Shown: in pieces, positions 8,565 through 17,513 of the stretch
Numbering within the stretch: position 1 is the stretch's first letter
How the letters are laid out: every line of letters starts with the position of its first letter
Assembly: GCA_964475415.1 (NCBI GenBank)
Contig: CAYYWZ010000001.1
Location: 1-64,000 of the forward strand
From: CALCMJ01 sp964475415
Lineage (GTDB): Bacteria > Bacteroidota > Bacteroidia > Chitinophagales > Saprospiraceae
DNA length: 64,000 nucleotides
Direction: 5' to 3'
Made by a program: the position numbers and the translations under genes
The notes under the pieces: generated by a model
Seen by the model: only the letters and a program-made list of their open reading frames with translations
Told to the model about the DNA's origin: nothing
Databases searched by the model: none

Positions 8565-10244
8565 ATGAAAGAGAATAAAAATATTGATAAATTCTTTGCA
8601 GAGCGGCTGTCAGATCCTGATATCCCAGTAGAGGCATGGAACACACCTCCTGCTGGTCTATGGAAATCCGCTCAGGTACAATTTCCGGTAATAAAATCTG
8701 GCTGGACCATAAGCACGAAAATAATATTAGGTATAAGCAGTCTTGCTATCGTAGCAGTCGGCTACCTATGTATTACACAAATAAATAATAACATAAATCA
8801 TCATACAGAAATAACGCCAATAGAAAATACGAACCGTATTATTAATGAGTCCTCAACAAAAACTAATACTTCATCAGAAGAAATAACTATTTCTAGTTTG
8901 GTTTCAGTGAAGTCTAACCCTATTTCTACTGAGAAAGAGAATAACATCAATATTGATCAACAAAATATTTCTAATCAGAAAAATAATTTAACTTCTAATA
9001 ATACAAATACTAGTATATCTAATTCTGGAAATTCAGTTGTGGAATTTAAGCCTGAAAAGGAAATAAAAAATAAACAACAAACAATATATAATTATACAAG
9101 TACTACAGAAAAAACCAATGAGGTCCTAGAAAAAAATAGTATTATAGAAACAAGTGCAACTATCCCTCAAACAAAAATACCTCCCCTAGTTAATACTGCT
9201 AACACTGGAGGCATGAGCAAGAAAAAAAGAGATGTTACTACTAATGAAAAACCAGTTAGCATAAACAATGAAAATAAGGAGTTACCGAACAGTGTAGATA
9301 GATTTATAGCAACTCCTGAAGTGAAAATTGTTGATGAAAAGAAAAGTGCTACCACTACAATAATTGCTGAACTACCTATACTCAATAGCGACGGATATGC
9401 AACCATTGAGAGATTAGAATCTATCGATGATACGCCTAGAGCAAATTCTAAAACACCTCTTGCAGTACCTATCATCATTCCAATAAGAAAGTATTATCCT
9501 AAACATGAAGTAGGATTAACTAGACTTCATACTGTTTTTGATTTGTTAGGAGAAATTTCTGTAGGAAGCCCTGGAGATACAGAGAGACTAGATCTGAATA
9601 CGCACTACTTTAATATCAATAGAAGTTATGCTAGATGGCTAAATCCGAAGTGGAGTATTAGTACTGGCTTTAATATATCAGATCTAAATGTAGATTTAGA
9701 CTTTAATGTTCTAGAAGTAATTACTGATTCTGATATAGATAATTTTGTAACAAGAGAATACAATGATATAACTGGTAGAAGTAATATATATGCTAAGTCT
9801 AGCGAAGTTAATGGCTTCTCATCAGAAGAAATCAATATTAGTCTATTCCCAGGGATAAGTGTTGCCGAAGGAGAAACTATACAGATACAGGGTATACTAA
9901 ATGCTGGTGTAAATGCTATACAGATTCCTTTTTATATCAATAGACATTGGTACGCTAGAAGAGTAGAATTTTATACTGGTGTAGGTGTATCACTAGACTA
10001 CTTTAATATTAATCAGGCTTCTGCAACCATCAATATCCTAAGAGATGGTGAGAATATAGCAGAGCCGTATAGACTCCTTGCTAATCAAAATAGTAAAGTA
10101 GATTACTCTTTATACATACAAGGAGGAATAAAAATACCTATCACTGATTTCCTAAATATTAGTCTTGCTACAAGAACCAATATCTTGGATCCATATCTTA
10201 CAGGAATAGAAACAGGTGTTTATTACAGATGGAATAACTATTAA
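8565..10244 (+). CDS. Envelope-spanning partner of the ECF sigma factor: anti-sigma-like N-terminus, one TM helix, C-terminal beta-barrel-like domain
   Basis: The 559-residue protein begins with a short cytosolic part containing PPAGLWKSAQ, then one transmembrane helix (about residues 50-70, IILGISSLAIVAVGYLCI). A low-complexity linker rich in Asn, Ser, Thr and Lys follows (about 75-290). The last 250 residues have alternating polar/aromatic strands ending in GVYYRWNNY, as in outer-membrane beta-barrel proteins. Coupling with the sigma gene at a one-base gap suggests that it controls the sigma factor. The layout would link cytoplasm, inner membrane and outer membrane in one chain; this is inferred from sequence pattern only. 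Confidence 0.65.
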   Translation: MKENKNIDKFFAERLSDPDIPVEAWNTPPAGLWKSAQVQFPVIKSGWTISTKIILGISSLAIVAVGYLCITQINNNINHHTEITPIENTNRIINESSTKTNTSSEEITISSLVSVKSNPISTEKENNINIDQQNISNQKNNLTSNNTNTSISNSGNSVVEFKPEKEIKNKQQTIYNYTSTTEKTNEVLEKNSIIETSATIPQTKIPPLVNTANTGGMSKKKRDVTTNEKPVSINNENKELPNSVDRFIATPEVKIVDEKKSATTTIIAELPILNSDGYATIERLESIDDTPRANSKTPLAVPIIIPIRKYYPKHEVGLTRLHTVFDLLGEISVGSPGDTERLDLNTHYFNINRSYARWLNPKWSISTGFNISDLNVDLDFNVLEVITDSDIDNFVTREYNDITGRSNIYAKSSEVNGFSSEEINISLFPGISVAEGETIQIQGILNAGVNAIQIPFYINRHWYARRVEFYTGVGVSLDYFNINQASATINILRDGENIAEPYRLLANQNSKVDYSLYIQGGIKIPITDFLNISLATRTNILDPYLTGIETGVYYRWNNY

Positions 10245-10367
10245 GTGCAGAATGATCTTTTTACAAACAAAAGACAACTTATAATTAGCTATAGTCCATG
10301 AGTTACAATAACTGTATCTCAATATATTATGGAGAATACATTGAGTATAATATAAAAGGCTTAATTA

Positions 10368-10769
10368 TTAGTCTGCTGCTATAGGCGAACAAATTTCTAT
10401 TATAAATCCATTAGGATCTCTCAGGTAGCCTACTTCCTGGCCCCACGGTTTCGTAACTGCTACTTCTAGTTCTACAGCTCCAAAACGAATCGCATTTGTC
10501 ATTACTTCCTTTACTGTTGTGCTTGTAAAAGCTAGTTCTATACCAAATGGTTTATTTGTTAATTTACTTTCCTCAAATCCATTTCTAAAATTACTTTTAC
10601 CTAATTCAATACTTGCAAATGCTATTGTTGTAGAACCTGAATTAATTTCACCATAATCATTTTCTGGTGTCAGCATTTTTTTCTCGAAACCGAATGCTTC
10701 GTTATAGAACTTGATGGTGCTAGCGACATCCTTTACATAGAGAATAGTGTAAGCATATTGTATATTCAT
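10368..10769 (-). CDS. VOC superfamily (glyoxalase/bleomycin-resistance-like) protein
   Basis: The 133-residue protein has two beta-alpha-beta-beta-beta halves. The first begins AYTILYVKDVASTIKFYNEAFGF; the second ends VGYLRDPNGFIIEICSP, whose glutamate is the usual metal ligand. PFGIELAF supplies another likely glutamate ligand. VOC proteins include lyases, dioxygenases and metallophore- or antibiotic-binding proteins, and the sequence does not settle which applies. It is the last gene of a minus-strand operon with TonB receptor, cyclodeaminase-like and adenylation genes, 43 bases after the adenylation gene, so a role in that pathway (tailoring or self-protection) is plausible. Confidence 0.8.
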   Translation of the reverse strand: MNIQYAYTILYVKDVASTIKFYNEAFGFEKKMLTPENDYGEINSGSTTIAFASIELGKSNFRNGFEESKLTNKPFGIELAFTSTTVKEVMTNAIRFGAVELEVAVTKPWGQEVGYLRDPNGFIIEICSPIAAD

Positions 10770-10812
10770 GATTCAACTTTAATTATCATAAAAGAATTTA
10801 GATTTAATAATA

Positions 10813-12363
10813 TTATTTTTCGTATTTCTTTATAAGTTCAGATTTCCTGATCTTTCCTGTAGAAGTTCTAGGAAATTCATCTAACTCGATGATTTTTTCT
10901 GGTATAGCATAATAGGGTAATTTCTGCTTAAGGTAGGCTGCTAAATCTGTAAAGTCTATGCTTGTAGAGTCCTTTGTTTTGATTGCGGCCTCTACTCTTT
11001 TTGCCGATACTGAAAATTGAATCGGGTAAACTGCAGCTTCTATAATTTCTGGGTACTCCAGTAAGCAGGCTTCTACTGAAGTAAGTTCCACCCTATGTCC
11101 TCTGATTTTTACTTGAAAATCTTTCCTAGACAGAAAGTGTAAAATTCCATTTTTATCCTTTCTCACGATATCACCTGTACGATAGTAGTATTTGATGACG
11201 CCATCCTTATCTACTTTGAACAATGATTTTTCTGTCAAAGAGATATTTTTCCAGTATCCCTTCATTTGTGTTATACTTCTTATAAGTAACTCACCCTCCT
11301 CTACTATATGTTCATCCTGGTCTATAATTAGATATTCCGTCTTATCCCAAATATAACCTAAGGGAATAGTCTCATCATATAAGTCTATATTGTCAATATG
11401 GAAATAGGTACATTGATTAACTTCTGCTGGACCATAAACATTACAAAATCTAGTTTTAGACCACAGCTTCATCAGTTTTTTTAAATGCACAATAGGGAAA
11501 ACCTCTCCACCATACAGCACCCATCTGAGATGATCCATACTATATGTATCGAGTGCACCCTGTTCTAACATCTGTATCAAAACAAGAGGCACAGAGTACC
11601 ATATGCTTATCTTTTCCTCATGTATTAGTTTAGCTAAACTAGCAGGGAAAATTGTATGTCCATCAGAAACTATAACTGTGCAGGCACCAACGAGAGGCGC
11701 TGTAAGATATCCAAATGTAGAAATATCAAAATGCAGTGCGGCGTGATTTGCTACAATATCTTGTTCTGATACATTATATAACTCAGCTGATAATCTAGCA
11801 TAAGCTAGCCCGCTATTATGGGTATGCATTATTCCTTTTGGTGCTCCTGTCGATCCAGAAGTATAGATGATATACGCTAGATCATCCCCGAGAATAGTAT
11901 AAGGTAATGATAGTTCTGTATCCTGTTCTTCTACCTTTTTCCAGCTTATGTTTTTTACATTATAGTCACCTTCTATTCCTATTACCAAATCTAAAAATGG
12001 AGCACTTTTAATAATTGTTGGCAGGTTACGTTTTAATTTTTCCTCTGATATAAGGATTTTTATATTGCAATCATTAATTAGAAAAGCACATCTATCAATA
12101 GGAGATTTAGGATCTACAGGGACATAAACTCCTCCAGCTTGCATTATTCCATAGATAGCAATAGCAGTTTCCAAGTTTCTATTAAGGTATACCGCAACTC
12201 TATCTCCTTTCTGTAGACCATTAGCTACAAGCGTATTCGCAAGTTGATTAATTTTTATAAGGAGCTGGCTATAGGTAAGTGATTCTCCTAGATACTTAAA
12301 TGCTATACGATCTGGATATTTTTCTGCTGATAGAGAAATACTATGTGGCAGGAGAGCATTCAT
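10813..12363 (-). CDS. Stand-alone amino-acid adenylation enzyme (NRPS A-domain type)
   Basis: The 516 residues cover a complete ANL-family adenylation enzyme. Visible motifs are A3 (YIIYTSGSTGAPKG, about 163-176), A4 (FDISTF, 212-217), A5 (VYGPAE, 309-314), A7 (YYRTGDIV, 393-400), A8 (FQVKIRGHRVEL, about 416-427) and A10 with the catalytic lysine (TSTGKIRKSEL, K504). Asp213 in FDIS is the residue that usually holds the alpha-amino group, so an amino acid is the likely substrate; its identity is not predicted. No condensation, carrier or thioesterase domain is attached, and no carrier protein is encoded nearby. It sits between the cyclodeaminase-like and VOC genes, and the divergent phosphopantetheinyl transferase supports carrier-based chemistry. 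Confidence 0.85.
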   Translation of the reverse strand: MNALLPHSISLSAEKYPDRIAFKYLGESLTYSQLLIKINQLANTLVANGLQKGDRVAVYLNRNLETAIAIYGIMQAGGVYVPVDPKSPIDRCAFLINDCNIKILISEEKLKRNLPTIIKSAPFLDLVIGIEGDYNVKNISWKKVEEQDTELSLPYTILGDDLAYIIYTSGSTGAPKGIMHTHNSGLAYARLSAELYNVSEQDIVANHAALHFDISTFGYLTAPLVGACTVIVSDGHTIFPASLAKLIHEEKISIWYSVPLVLIQMLEQGALDTYSMDHLRWVLYGGEVFPIVHLKKLMKLWSKTRFCNVYGPAEVNQCTYFHIDNIDLYDETIPLGYIWDKTEYLIIDQDEHIVEEGELLIRSITQMKGYWKNISLTEKSLFKVDKDGVIKYYYRTGDIVRKDKNGILHFLSRKDFQVKIRGHRVELTSVEACLLEYPEIIEAAVYPIQFSVSAKRVEAAIKTKDSTSIDFTDLAAYLKQKLPYYAIPEKIIELDEFPRTSTGKIRKSELIKKYEK

Positions 12364-12441
12364 TATTCTGTATTTTTAGAATATCATATAATTTTGAGTA
12401 GCAAAAATGCATTTATTTTACTTACCAAATATCATATATTA

Positions 12442-13581
12442 TTATTTACCTGTTATCTGCTTAGACAAGTTATCAGACGCTAAGGTAGTTTCTTCTATTA
12501 CAGATTTAAGTTCTAAAGCCGGTTCTTTTATAAATTCATACGGGCTTTTAGCATCAATAGGAATACGTTCTATATGTATCTCTTTTCCTAGGTTCATCTC
12601 CTTGGCATAATTAAAGAATAACTTCATAATTACTGAGTCTTCTAACGGAAGCCCAGTAGAATCAAAGACAGTAAGCCTATCTCTAAGTTCTTTATATTTT
12701 TCAGTTTGTTGTATACACATGAAAAATTCTTCCCCAATCTGATCTGCTTCTAATTGCTGGCACTCTCCTTCGATTATTGCTTGAGCTAAAAAATCTGGAG
12801 AAACGAATGCTTTTTGTAAAAGTTTTTTAGGTAACTCCGTCTTACCTGGGAAATCAGATCCTATCGCATTAATATGTAGATGAGCTTGTGTACTTATATC
12901 ATCAAAAAGCGGGCCCGCACCTACATCTAAGGAAGTAGCCGTAGTGATAATATCTGATTGCTGTACGATCTCTTCCATAGAAGAATGAACTAGCTCTATC
13001 TCTAGATCTAACATCTGAATCCTTTCTGCAAAAGACTCACAAGTAGATTTATCTATATCATAATAAAGTACCTTCTCTATAGGAAATACTCTAGATAATG
13101 CGTGTAATTGTGTTACAGCCTGAGCTCCACAACCTATTAAACCTAGGATCTTACTATCAGGGTGAGAAAAAACCTTACTTGCTACAGCCGAGGCCGCACC
13201 TGTTCTTAATGCAGTAAGGAAAACACCATCCATTATTCCCTTAAGATGCCCTGTAAGGGTATCATAACATGAGATAGTAGAAATAATTGTAGGCAGATCA
13301 TATTTAGCAGGATTATCAGGATGATAACCTACTAATTTCACAACAATATCATTGTGCTTTTTATCGTATAAGGGCATCCATTCCACCAAGCCAGTATTAG
13401 GCTTTTGATAATTAAATCCAGACCTAATAGGAATCTTCGTTATCTCAGAATTATAATTAATAAAAGCATTTGTCATCTCCTCTATTAACTTATCCATCAA
13501 CTCATCTATGCCAACCTCCGATACGATTTTCTCAATATCATCAGCGTTAAGAACTAAGGTAGGCAGATTATTTTTATTCAT
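12442..13581 (-). CDS. Ornithine cyclodeaminase / mu-crystallin family NAD(P)-dependent enzyme
   Basis: The 379-residue protein has the family's N-terminal substrate part (VVKLVGYHPDNP, about 80-91) and TALRTGAASAVA (about 123-134). A Rossmann motif GLIGCGAQAVTQL (about 147-159) binds NAD(P). Members cyclise ornithine or lysine to proline or pipecolate, reduce cyclic imines, or, like SbnB of the staphyloferrin B pathway, make amino-acid precursors of siderophores. Placement between a TonB receptor gene (17 bases away) and an adenylation gene (78 bases) favours a precursor-supply role. Which reaction it carries out cannot be decided here. It is somewhat longer than typical members (about 320-350), with a C-terminal extension. 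Confidence 0.85.
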   Translation of the reverse strand: MNKNNLPTLVLNADDIEKIVSEVGIDELMDKLIEEMTNAFINYNSEITKIPIRSGFNYQKPNTGLVEWMPLYDKKHNDIVVKLVGYHPDNPAKYDLPTIISTISCYDTLTGHLKGIMDGVFLTALRTGAASAVASKVFSHPDSKILGLIGCGAQAVTQLHALSRVFPIEKVLYYDIDKSTCESFAERIQMLDLEIELVHSSMEEIVQQSDIITTATSLDVGAGPLFDDISTQAHLHINAIGSDFPGKTELPKKLLQKAFVSPDFLAQAIIEGECQQLEADQIGEEFFMCIQQTEKYKELRDRLTVFDSTGLPLEDSVIMKLFFNYAKEMNLGKEIHIERIPIDAKSPYEFIKEPALELKSVIEETTLASDNLSKQITGK

Positions 13582-13598
13582 TAATTACAAATTGAAAT

Positions 13599-15809
13599 CT
13601 AAAAATTATACCGCACCAAGCCCTTAATAAATATAGGCGTTCCTGGTGTAAAATGAATCTCCTCTACAGATTCAGCCTCGTTAAATAATCTCGACTCTGT
13701 AGCAAACTGAGTTTCTTTCCATTCTTGATCAAAAAGATTTTCGACAATAATGCCAAAGCTAATATTCTTCAACTGGTAAGAAAAGTTTAGGTCTGTTATA
13801 AGATAACCTTCCGCCACTATACTATTATCTTCATTCGCTGGTCTATCCATCAAGTACCTAGCATCTATTCCAGCATTAAAGTTTTTGTGGCTATAAGATA
13901 AACCTGCCGTACTAGTAATACTTGGCGCTAGGGGAATAAAGTTTTCACCTTCTGGATCTTCTGTACTTCTCGCATGAGCATAATTAAAATCAGCATTGGC
14001 AAATAACTTGCTACTTACCTGATATCTAAACCCTAGATCTACACCCATTCTTCTTGTCTGTCCACTAGGTTCTACTATACCCGCATCTCCTACATATACA
14101 AACTCTTGGTCTAAGCCTAAATACCATAGCGCAGCGTTAACTATAAGTCTAGGTACCGGCTTATATATAAATCCTAGGTCTGCACCGTAGCCTGCAGGAA
14201 TTATATCAGTTCGTTGCTCTTCTATGATAACTCTTGCATCATTAGAATGAAATCCTATCCCAGTTTTTAGGAATAACTGAAAGTTATTAGTGGCATTATA
14301 AACAAAATTCAACTTAGGACTTACCCTAGCTTTTGATGTAGATTTATTATCGTAAAGTGTATCTAGATTATTTACATAATTAAACTTAAATGCATCAAAC
14401 CTCAGGCCAGGTTGTATAAGTAACTTTCCAAAATCTAATTCAAGATTTGCAAAAGCAAAAACGTTTTTCTCATCTACATCTCCAAACTGAAAACGCTGAA
14501 GTGTAGTCTTCCTGTTAAGTGTACTAGATAATTCATTATCTACAACTTCGTCAGCCCTTAGACCTACCCCTAACTGAAGAAAAGTGCTCGTAGTATTTAA
14601 GAAGCCAGATTGGTTCCACGTGCTTTGAAAACCGTATATTTCTCTTCCTTCTGTTTGTCTTATTTGATCACCATTAACAGGATCCTCTAAGAAAAAAGTG
14701 AAGTTAGAGAACAGTTCGAAATCATATAAGCTATAATAAAAATTAGTTTTGACAAAAGTATTCTGATTTACAGGCTTGCTGTAATCTATAGAAAAATTTG
14801 TTCTACTTGTCTGTCCTCCTTCTGTATCATCTACTGCTCCGAACCTAGATATAGTGCCATCATCTACCAGACGTTGTGGTATCTGTCCTGATGCATCCCA
14901 CTTACTATTAAAATGAGAGGCTAGTGCAGTAAGTCTACTTCCATTATCTAACTCTCCACTATACTTAAGCATCATGTTATTACGGAAAAAATTCTGAGAA
15001 GACTCGAATGGACCATCAGAAACCATATACTCAGAAGCTAGATATAAATTATGTTTTTCAGTATTAAGTAATTTCACCATACCTAATGCTCTAAAAGTAT
15101 TGAACCTTCCCGCTTCTAGACTGAACAACGATTGCTTTAACTTATCTTTTGTCTTAAATTCAGCATACCCTGCAGTAGCAAAATTTCCTTTATCAGCATA
15201 ATATGGGCCTTTTCCAAAATCTATTGAAGCGACTGTTTCCGGTATTAGAAAATGCAAATCTGCATACCCTTGTCCATGTGCATGAGAAACCATATTTACT
15301 GGCATTCCATCTACTGATATTGCAATATCAGTACCATGATCAATATCAAATCCTCTGAGAAAAATTTGCTCAGCTTTTCCTCCTCCAGCATGTTGGCCTA
15401 TAAACAACCCAGGTAATATTCGCAAAACTTCCTGAGATGACTTAAATGGTTTCACATTAAAATCTAACGTGGAGATTATGTTAAGCTTTTTGATATTCTG
15501 ACCGACCACTATTTCTCCCAACTCGAATACAGCCTCCTTTAATTCGATTTCAATATCTTCCAGCGATTCTACAACAAAATATTTTTTCTCATATCCTATA
15601 TGTGAGAATTGTAGACTATCTCCTAATTGTACTAGACGTATAAAAAATCTTCCAAACTCATCAGAGTGTGTGTGGATATCTGTTTCTACATGTTTAATAT
15701 AAGCACCTATAACTGGTTTGTCATACTCATCTACAATCACACCGGTTAGGGTTTGAGAATTCAAAGATATTGACACAATAGTGGAAAAAAGAAAAATAAA
15801 TGTTCTCAT
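13599..15809 (-). CDS. TonB-dependent outer-membrane receptor with CarbopepD-reg-like N-terminal domain
   Basis: The 736-residue protein has a signal peptide (about 1-19), a carboxypeptidase-regulatory-like beta-sandwich (LTGVIVDEYDKPVIGAYIKH, about 20-95), a plug domain and a 22-strand-type barrel. The plug carries FLRGFDIDHGTDIAISVDGM and a His-rich loop SHAHGQGYADLHFLIPE, then GKGPYYADKGNFATAG. This His-rich loop is characteristic of one TonB receptor group whose ligand I do not know; metal or metallophore uptake is only an inference. It is the first gene of the minus-strand operon that continues into cyclodeaminase-like, adenylation and VOC genes, so it probably imports the product of that pathway, its metal complex or a precursor. 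Confidence 0.9.
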   Translation of the reverse strand: MRTFIFLFSTIVSISLNSQTLTGVIVDEYDKPVIGAYIKHVETDIHTHSDEFGRFFIRLVQLGDSLQFSHIGYEKKYFVVESLEDIEIELKEAVFELGEIVVGQNIKKLNIISTLDFNVKPFKSSQEVLRILPGLFIGQHAGGGKAEQIFLRGFDIDHGTDIAISVDGMPVNMVSHAHGQGYADLHFLIPETVASIDFGKGPYYADKGNFATAGYAEFKTKDKLKQSLFSLEAGRFNTFRALGMVKLLNTEKHNLYLASEYMVSDGPFESSQNFFRNNMMLKYSGELDNGSRLTALASHFNSKWDASGQIPQRLVDDGTISRFGAVDDTEGGQTSRTNFSIDYSKPVNQNTFVKTNFYYSLYDFELFSNFTFFLEDPVNGDQIRQTEGREIYGFQSTWNQSGFLNTTSTFLQLGVGLRADEVVDNELSSTLNRKTTLQRFQFGDVDEKNVFAFANLELDFGKLLIQPGLRFDAFKFNYVNNLDTLYDNKSTSKARVSPKLNFVYNATNNFQLFLKTGIGFHSNDARVIIEEQRTDIIPAGYGADLGFIYKPVPRLIVNAALWYLGLDQEFVYVGDAGIVEPSGQTRRMGVDLGFRYQVSSKLFANADFNYAHARSTEDPEGENFIPLAPSITSTAGLSYSHKNFNAGIDARYLMDRPANEDNSIVAEGYLITDLNFSYQLKNISFGIIVENLFDQEWKETQFATESRLFNEAESVEEIHFTPGTPIFIKGLVRYNF

Positions 15810-16192
15810 AATTACAAATTCGTTGTAAAACTTAAATCCCTTGGGGGTTAATTTTGGATTATCAATAATTTTACCGCTCGAAGATAATCTTAAGAAAACA
15901 AATCATAGAAACCAATTCTCAATTTTTTTAACGAAAAATATGATTTTTATCTTAAGAATCAACAAACTCTTGTTTTTTCAGATGTTTTGGAGAAAATTTA
16001 TAGCGCATTTCCATTATAGAATTAAAATTCTGACGGTAATAATAAGACAGACTATATGATTTCAATTCCACATGCACGCTGTTTCATTATTTATATTAAT
16101 ACCTTAGGATTGTTGTACCGTTAAAATATAAATCTTTACCTCAAAAAACCAAATAGGTGGATTATATTATCATTTCGAATAATAAAAAAATA
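15810..16192. promoter_or_regulatory. Divergent control region between the TonB operon and the phosphopantetheinyl transferase gene
   Basis: The gap must hold promoters for both directions. The decamer ATCTTAAGAA, containing the palindrome CTTAAG, occurs at 15887-15896 and 15949-15958 as a direct repeat and could be an operator. A plus-strand TAATTTTG (15849-15856) fits the Bacteroidota -7 consensus but is far from the start codon. Short frames here look like chance, and no recognisable Fur box was seen. Confidence 0.4.
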
Positions 16193-16948
16193 ATGTCAAA
16201 TAGACACCAAATCATTCAACCCAATAATGTTATAGCAAAAAACCTAGCAGAAAACTATACTCTAAATAGTAATGAAATACATGTATGGAAAAGTGAGCTT
16301 AATGATACAGATGAATTACTTAATTATTATTGCTCATTATTAAGTGAAGATGAAATAGAAAGATCGGGAAAATTCAAATTTACAAAACACAGAAATTTTT
16401 ACATTACAGGAAGAGCTAAGTTACGACAGCTTATATCACAATATATTTCTATCAAACCAAGTAAAATAAAATTTACATATAACAAATATGGGAAACCTTA
16501 TTTACACGAAAATTCTCTTAAATTCAATATCTCTCATTCTGGAAACAAGGTGTTATTTTCCTTCAACACAGAAAATGAAATAGGGGCAGATATAGAATTA
16601 ATAAATAAGGATCTAGAAATCTATAGATTAGTAAATAGATTTTTCTCACTAAAGGAAGCTAACACGATAGTTGCATTAGATCCTGAAAATGCGCATGATT
16701 ATTTTTTTAGATGCTGGACCAGAAAAGAGGCCTTTATTAAAGCCCACGGCCAGGGGCTAAGTCTACCCTTAGATCAGTTTCAAGTAAGCATATTACAAGA
16801 CAATGATGTAGAGATAGAAAAAATAAAATGGAATCCTACAAGTATACACACTTGGCAATTGTACTCCTTTGCCTATTCTTGTGATTCTGTCTGCGCAGTA
16901 GCCCTAAATACAGAACAGAAAAAAAAATTAGTGCACTTTAAGTTTTAA
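16193..16948 (+). CDS. Sfp-type 4'-phosphopantetheinyl transferase
   Basis: The protein carries the Sfp-family motifs in order: FNISHSGNKVLFSF, the metal-binding IGADIEL, and FRCWTRKEAFIKAHGQGLS. It transfers the phosphopantetheine arm of coenzyme A to carrier proteins. ATG at 16193 gives 251 residues; an in-frame GTG at 16157 would add 12 residues that look non-native, so the ATG is preferred. It faces away from the TonB/adenylation operon across a shared promoter region, and its presence implies that the adenylated amino acid is loaded on a carrier protein. That carrier is not in this window. It could also serve as the general cellular PPTase. Confidence 0.88.
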   Translation: MSNRHQIIQPNNVIAKNLAENYTLNSNEIHVWKSELNDTDELLNYYCSLLSEDEIERSGKFKFTKHRNFYITGRAKLRQLISQYISIKPSKIKFTYNKYGKPYLHENSLKFNISHSGNKVLFSFNTENEIGADIELINKDLEIYRLVNRFFSLKEANTIVALDPENAHDYFFRCWTRKEAFIKAHGQGLSLPLDQFQVSILQDNDVEIEKIKWNPTSIHTWQLYSFAYSCDSVCAVALNTEQKKKLVHFKF

Positions 16949-16973
16949 TGATTTGTGATTATTAGAAAATAAT

Positions 16974-17495
16974 TTATCTACCCTCTCCTATATACTTATC
17001 AGGCAATAAATTATCTTTTGATTCTGCCTCCCAGCTGATATTTACAATCCAATATCGATCTCCATCATACATAATTTGTATACTGTTAATCCCACGCATA
17101 AATGGCTTAGCGTCCTTACTAGACTTATAAGCTTCATAGGTAGAAAAAACATGTGTCAAGGAACCGAAGTTTTCTGTTACCCGAAATATTTCTTTTTCTA
17201 TAAATCCATTTTCCACTAACCAAGAACCTGAATTGCTGATATAATCATCCGGACTAAGATAGCTCGCAACACTTTTTCCTTCCTTGTTCTTCCTTATCGG
17301 AATAAGTTTCGCATCACTAGTAAATAAATATCTAAAAAGATCCCAATCCCGCTTTACTCCCGCATCACCAGATATCACATTATATAATGTTTCTATAGTT
17401 ACATCTATATCCCGCACCTTATCAGTGTAAGGACTCTCTTCCGATTGGCCTAATAAGCCAAAGGGTAAGACCAAAAATAATATTCGCAAAATCAT
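16974..17495 (-). CDS. Secreted NTF2-like (SnoaL-type) protein
   Basis: The 173-residue protein has a signal peptide (MILRILFLVLPFGLLGQ) and a cone-fold NTF2-like pattern: an N-terminal helix (IDVTIETLYNVISG), DWDLFRYLFTSDAKLIPI, and C-terminal strands INSIQIMYDGDRYWIVNISW. Such proteins are small pocket-containing enzymes or binding proteins, and no catalytic residues can be named. It follows the CocE-type hydrolase gene with an 18-base gap on the same strand, so the two are probably co-transcribed and both are exported. Confidence 0.7.
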   Translation of the reverse strand: MILRILFLVLPFGLLGQSEESPYTDKVRDIDVTIETLYNVISGDAGVKRDWDLFRYLFTSDAKLIPIRKNKEGKSVASYLSPDDYISNSGSWLVENGFIEKEIFRVTENFGSLTHVFSTYEAYKSSKDAKPFMRGINSIQIMYDGDRYWIVNISWEAESKDNLLPDKYIGEGR

Positions 17496-17513
17496 CTATT
17501 AGTTTTTTACTTA

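Noticed and set aside
15841..16059. 72-codon plus-strand frame in the divergent promoter region
   Set aside because: It has no recognisable domain, is rich in Ile, Phe and Lys as random AT-rich DNA would be, and lies in the control region.
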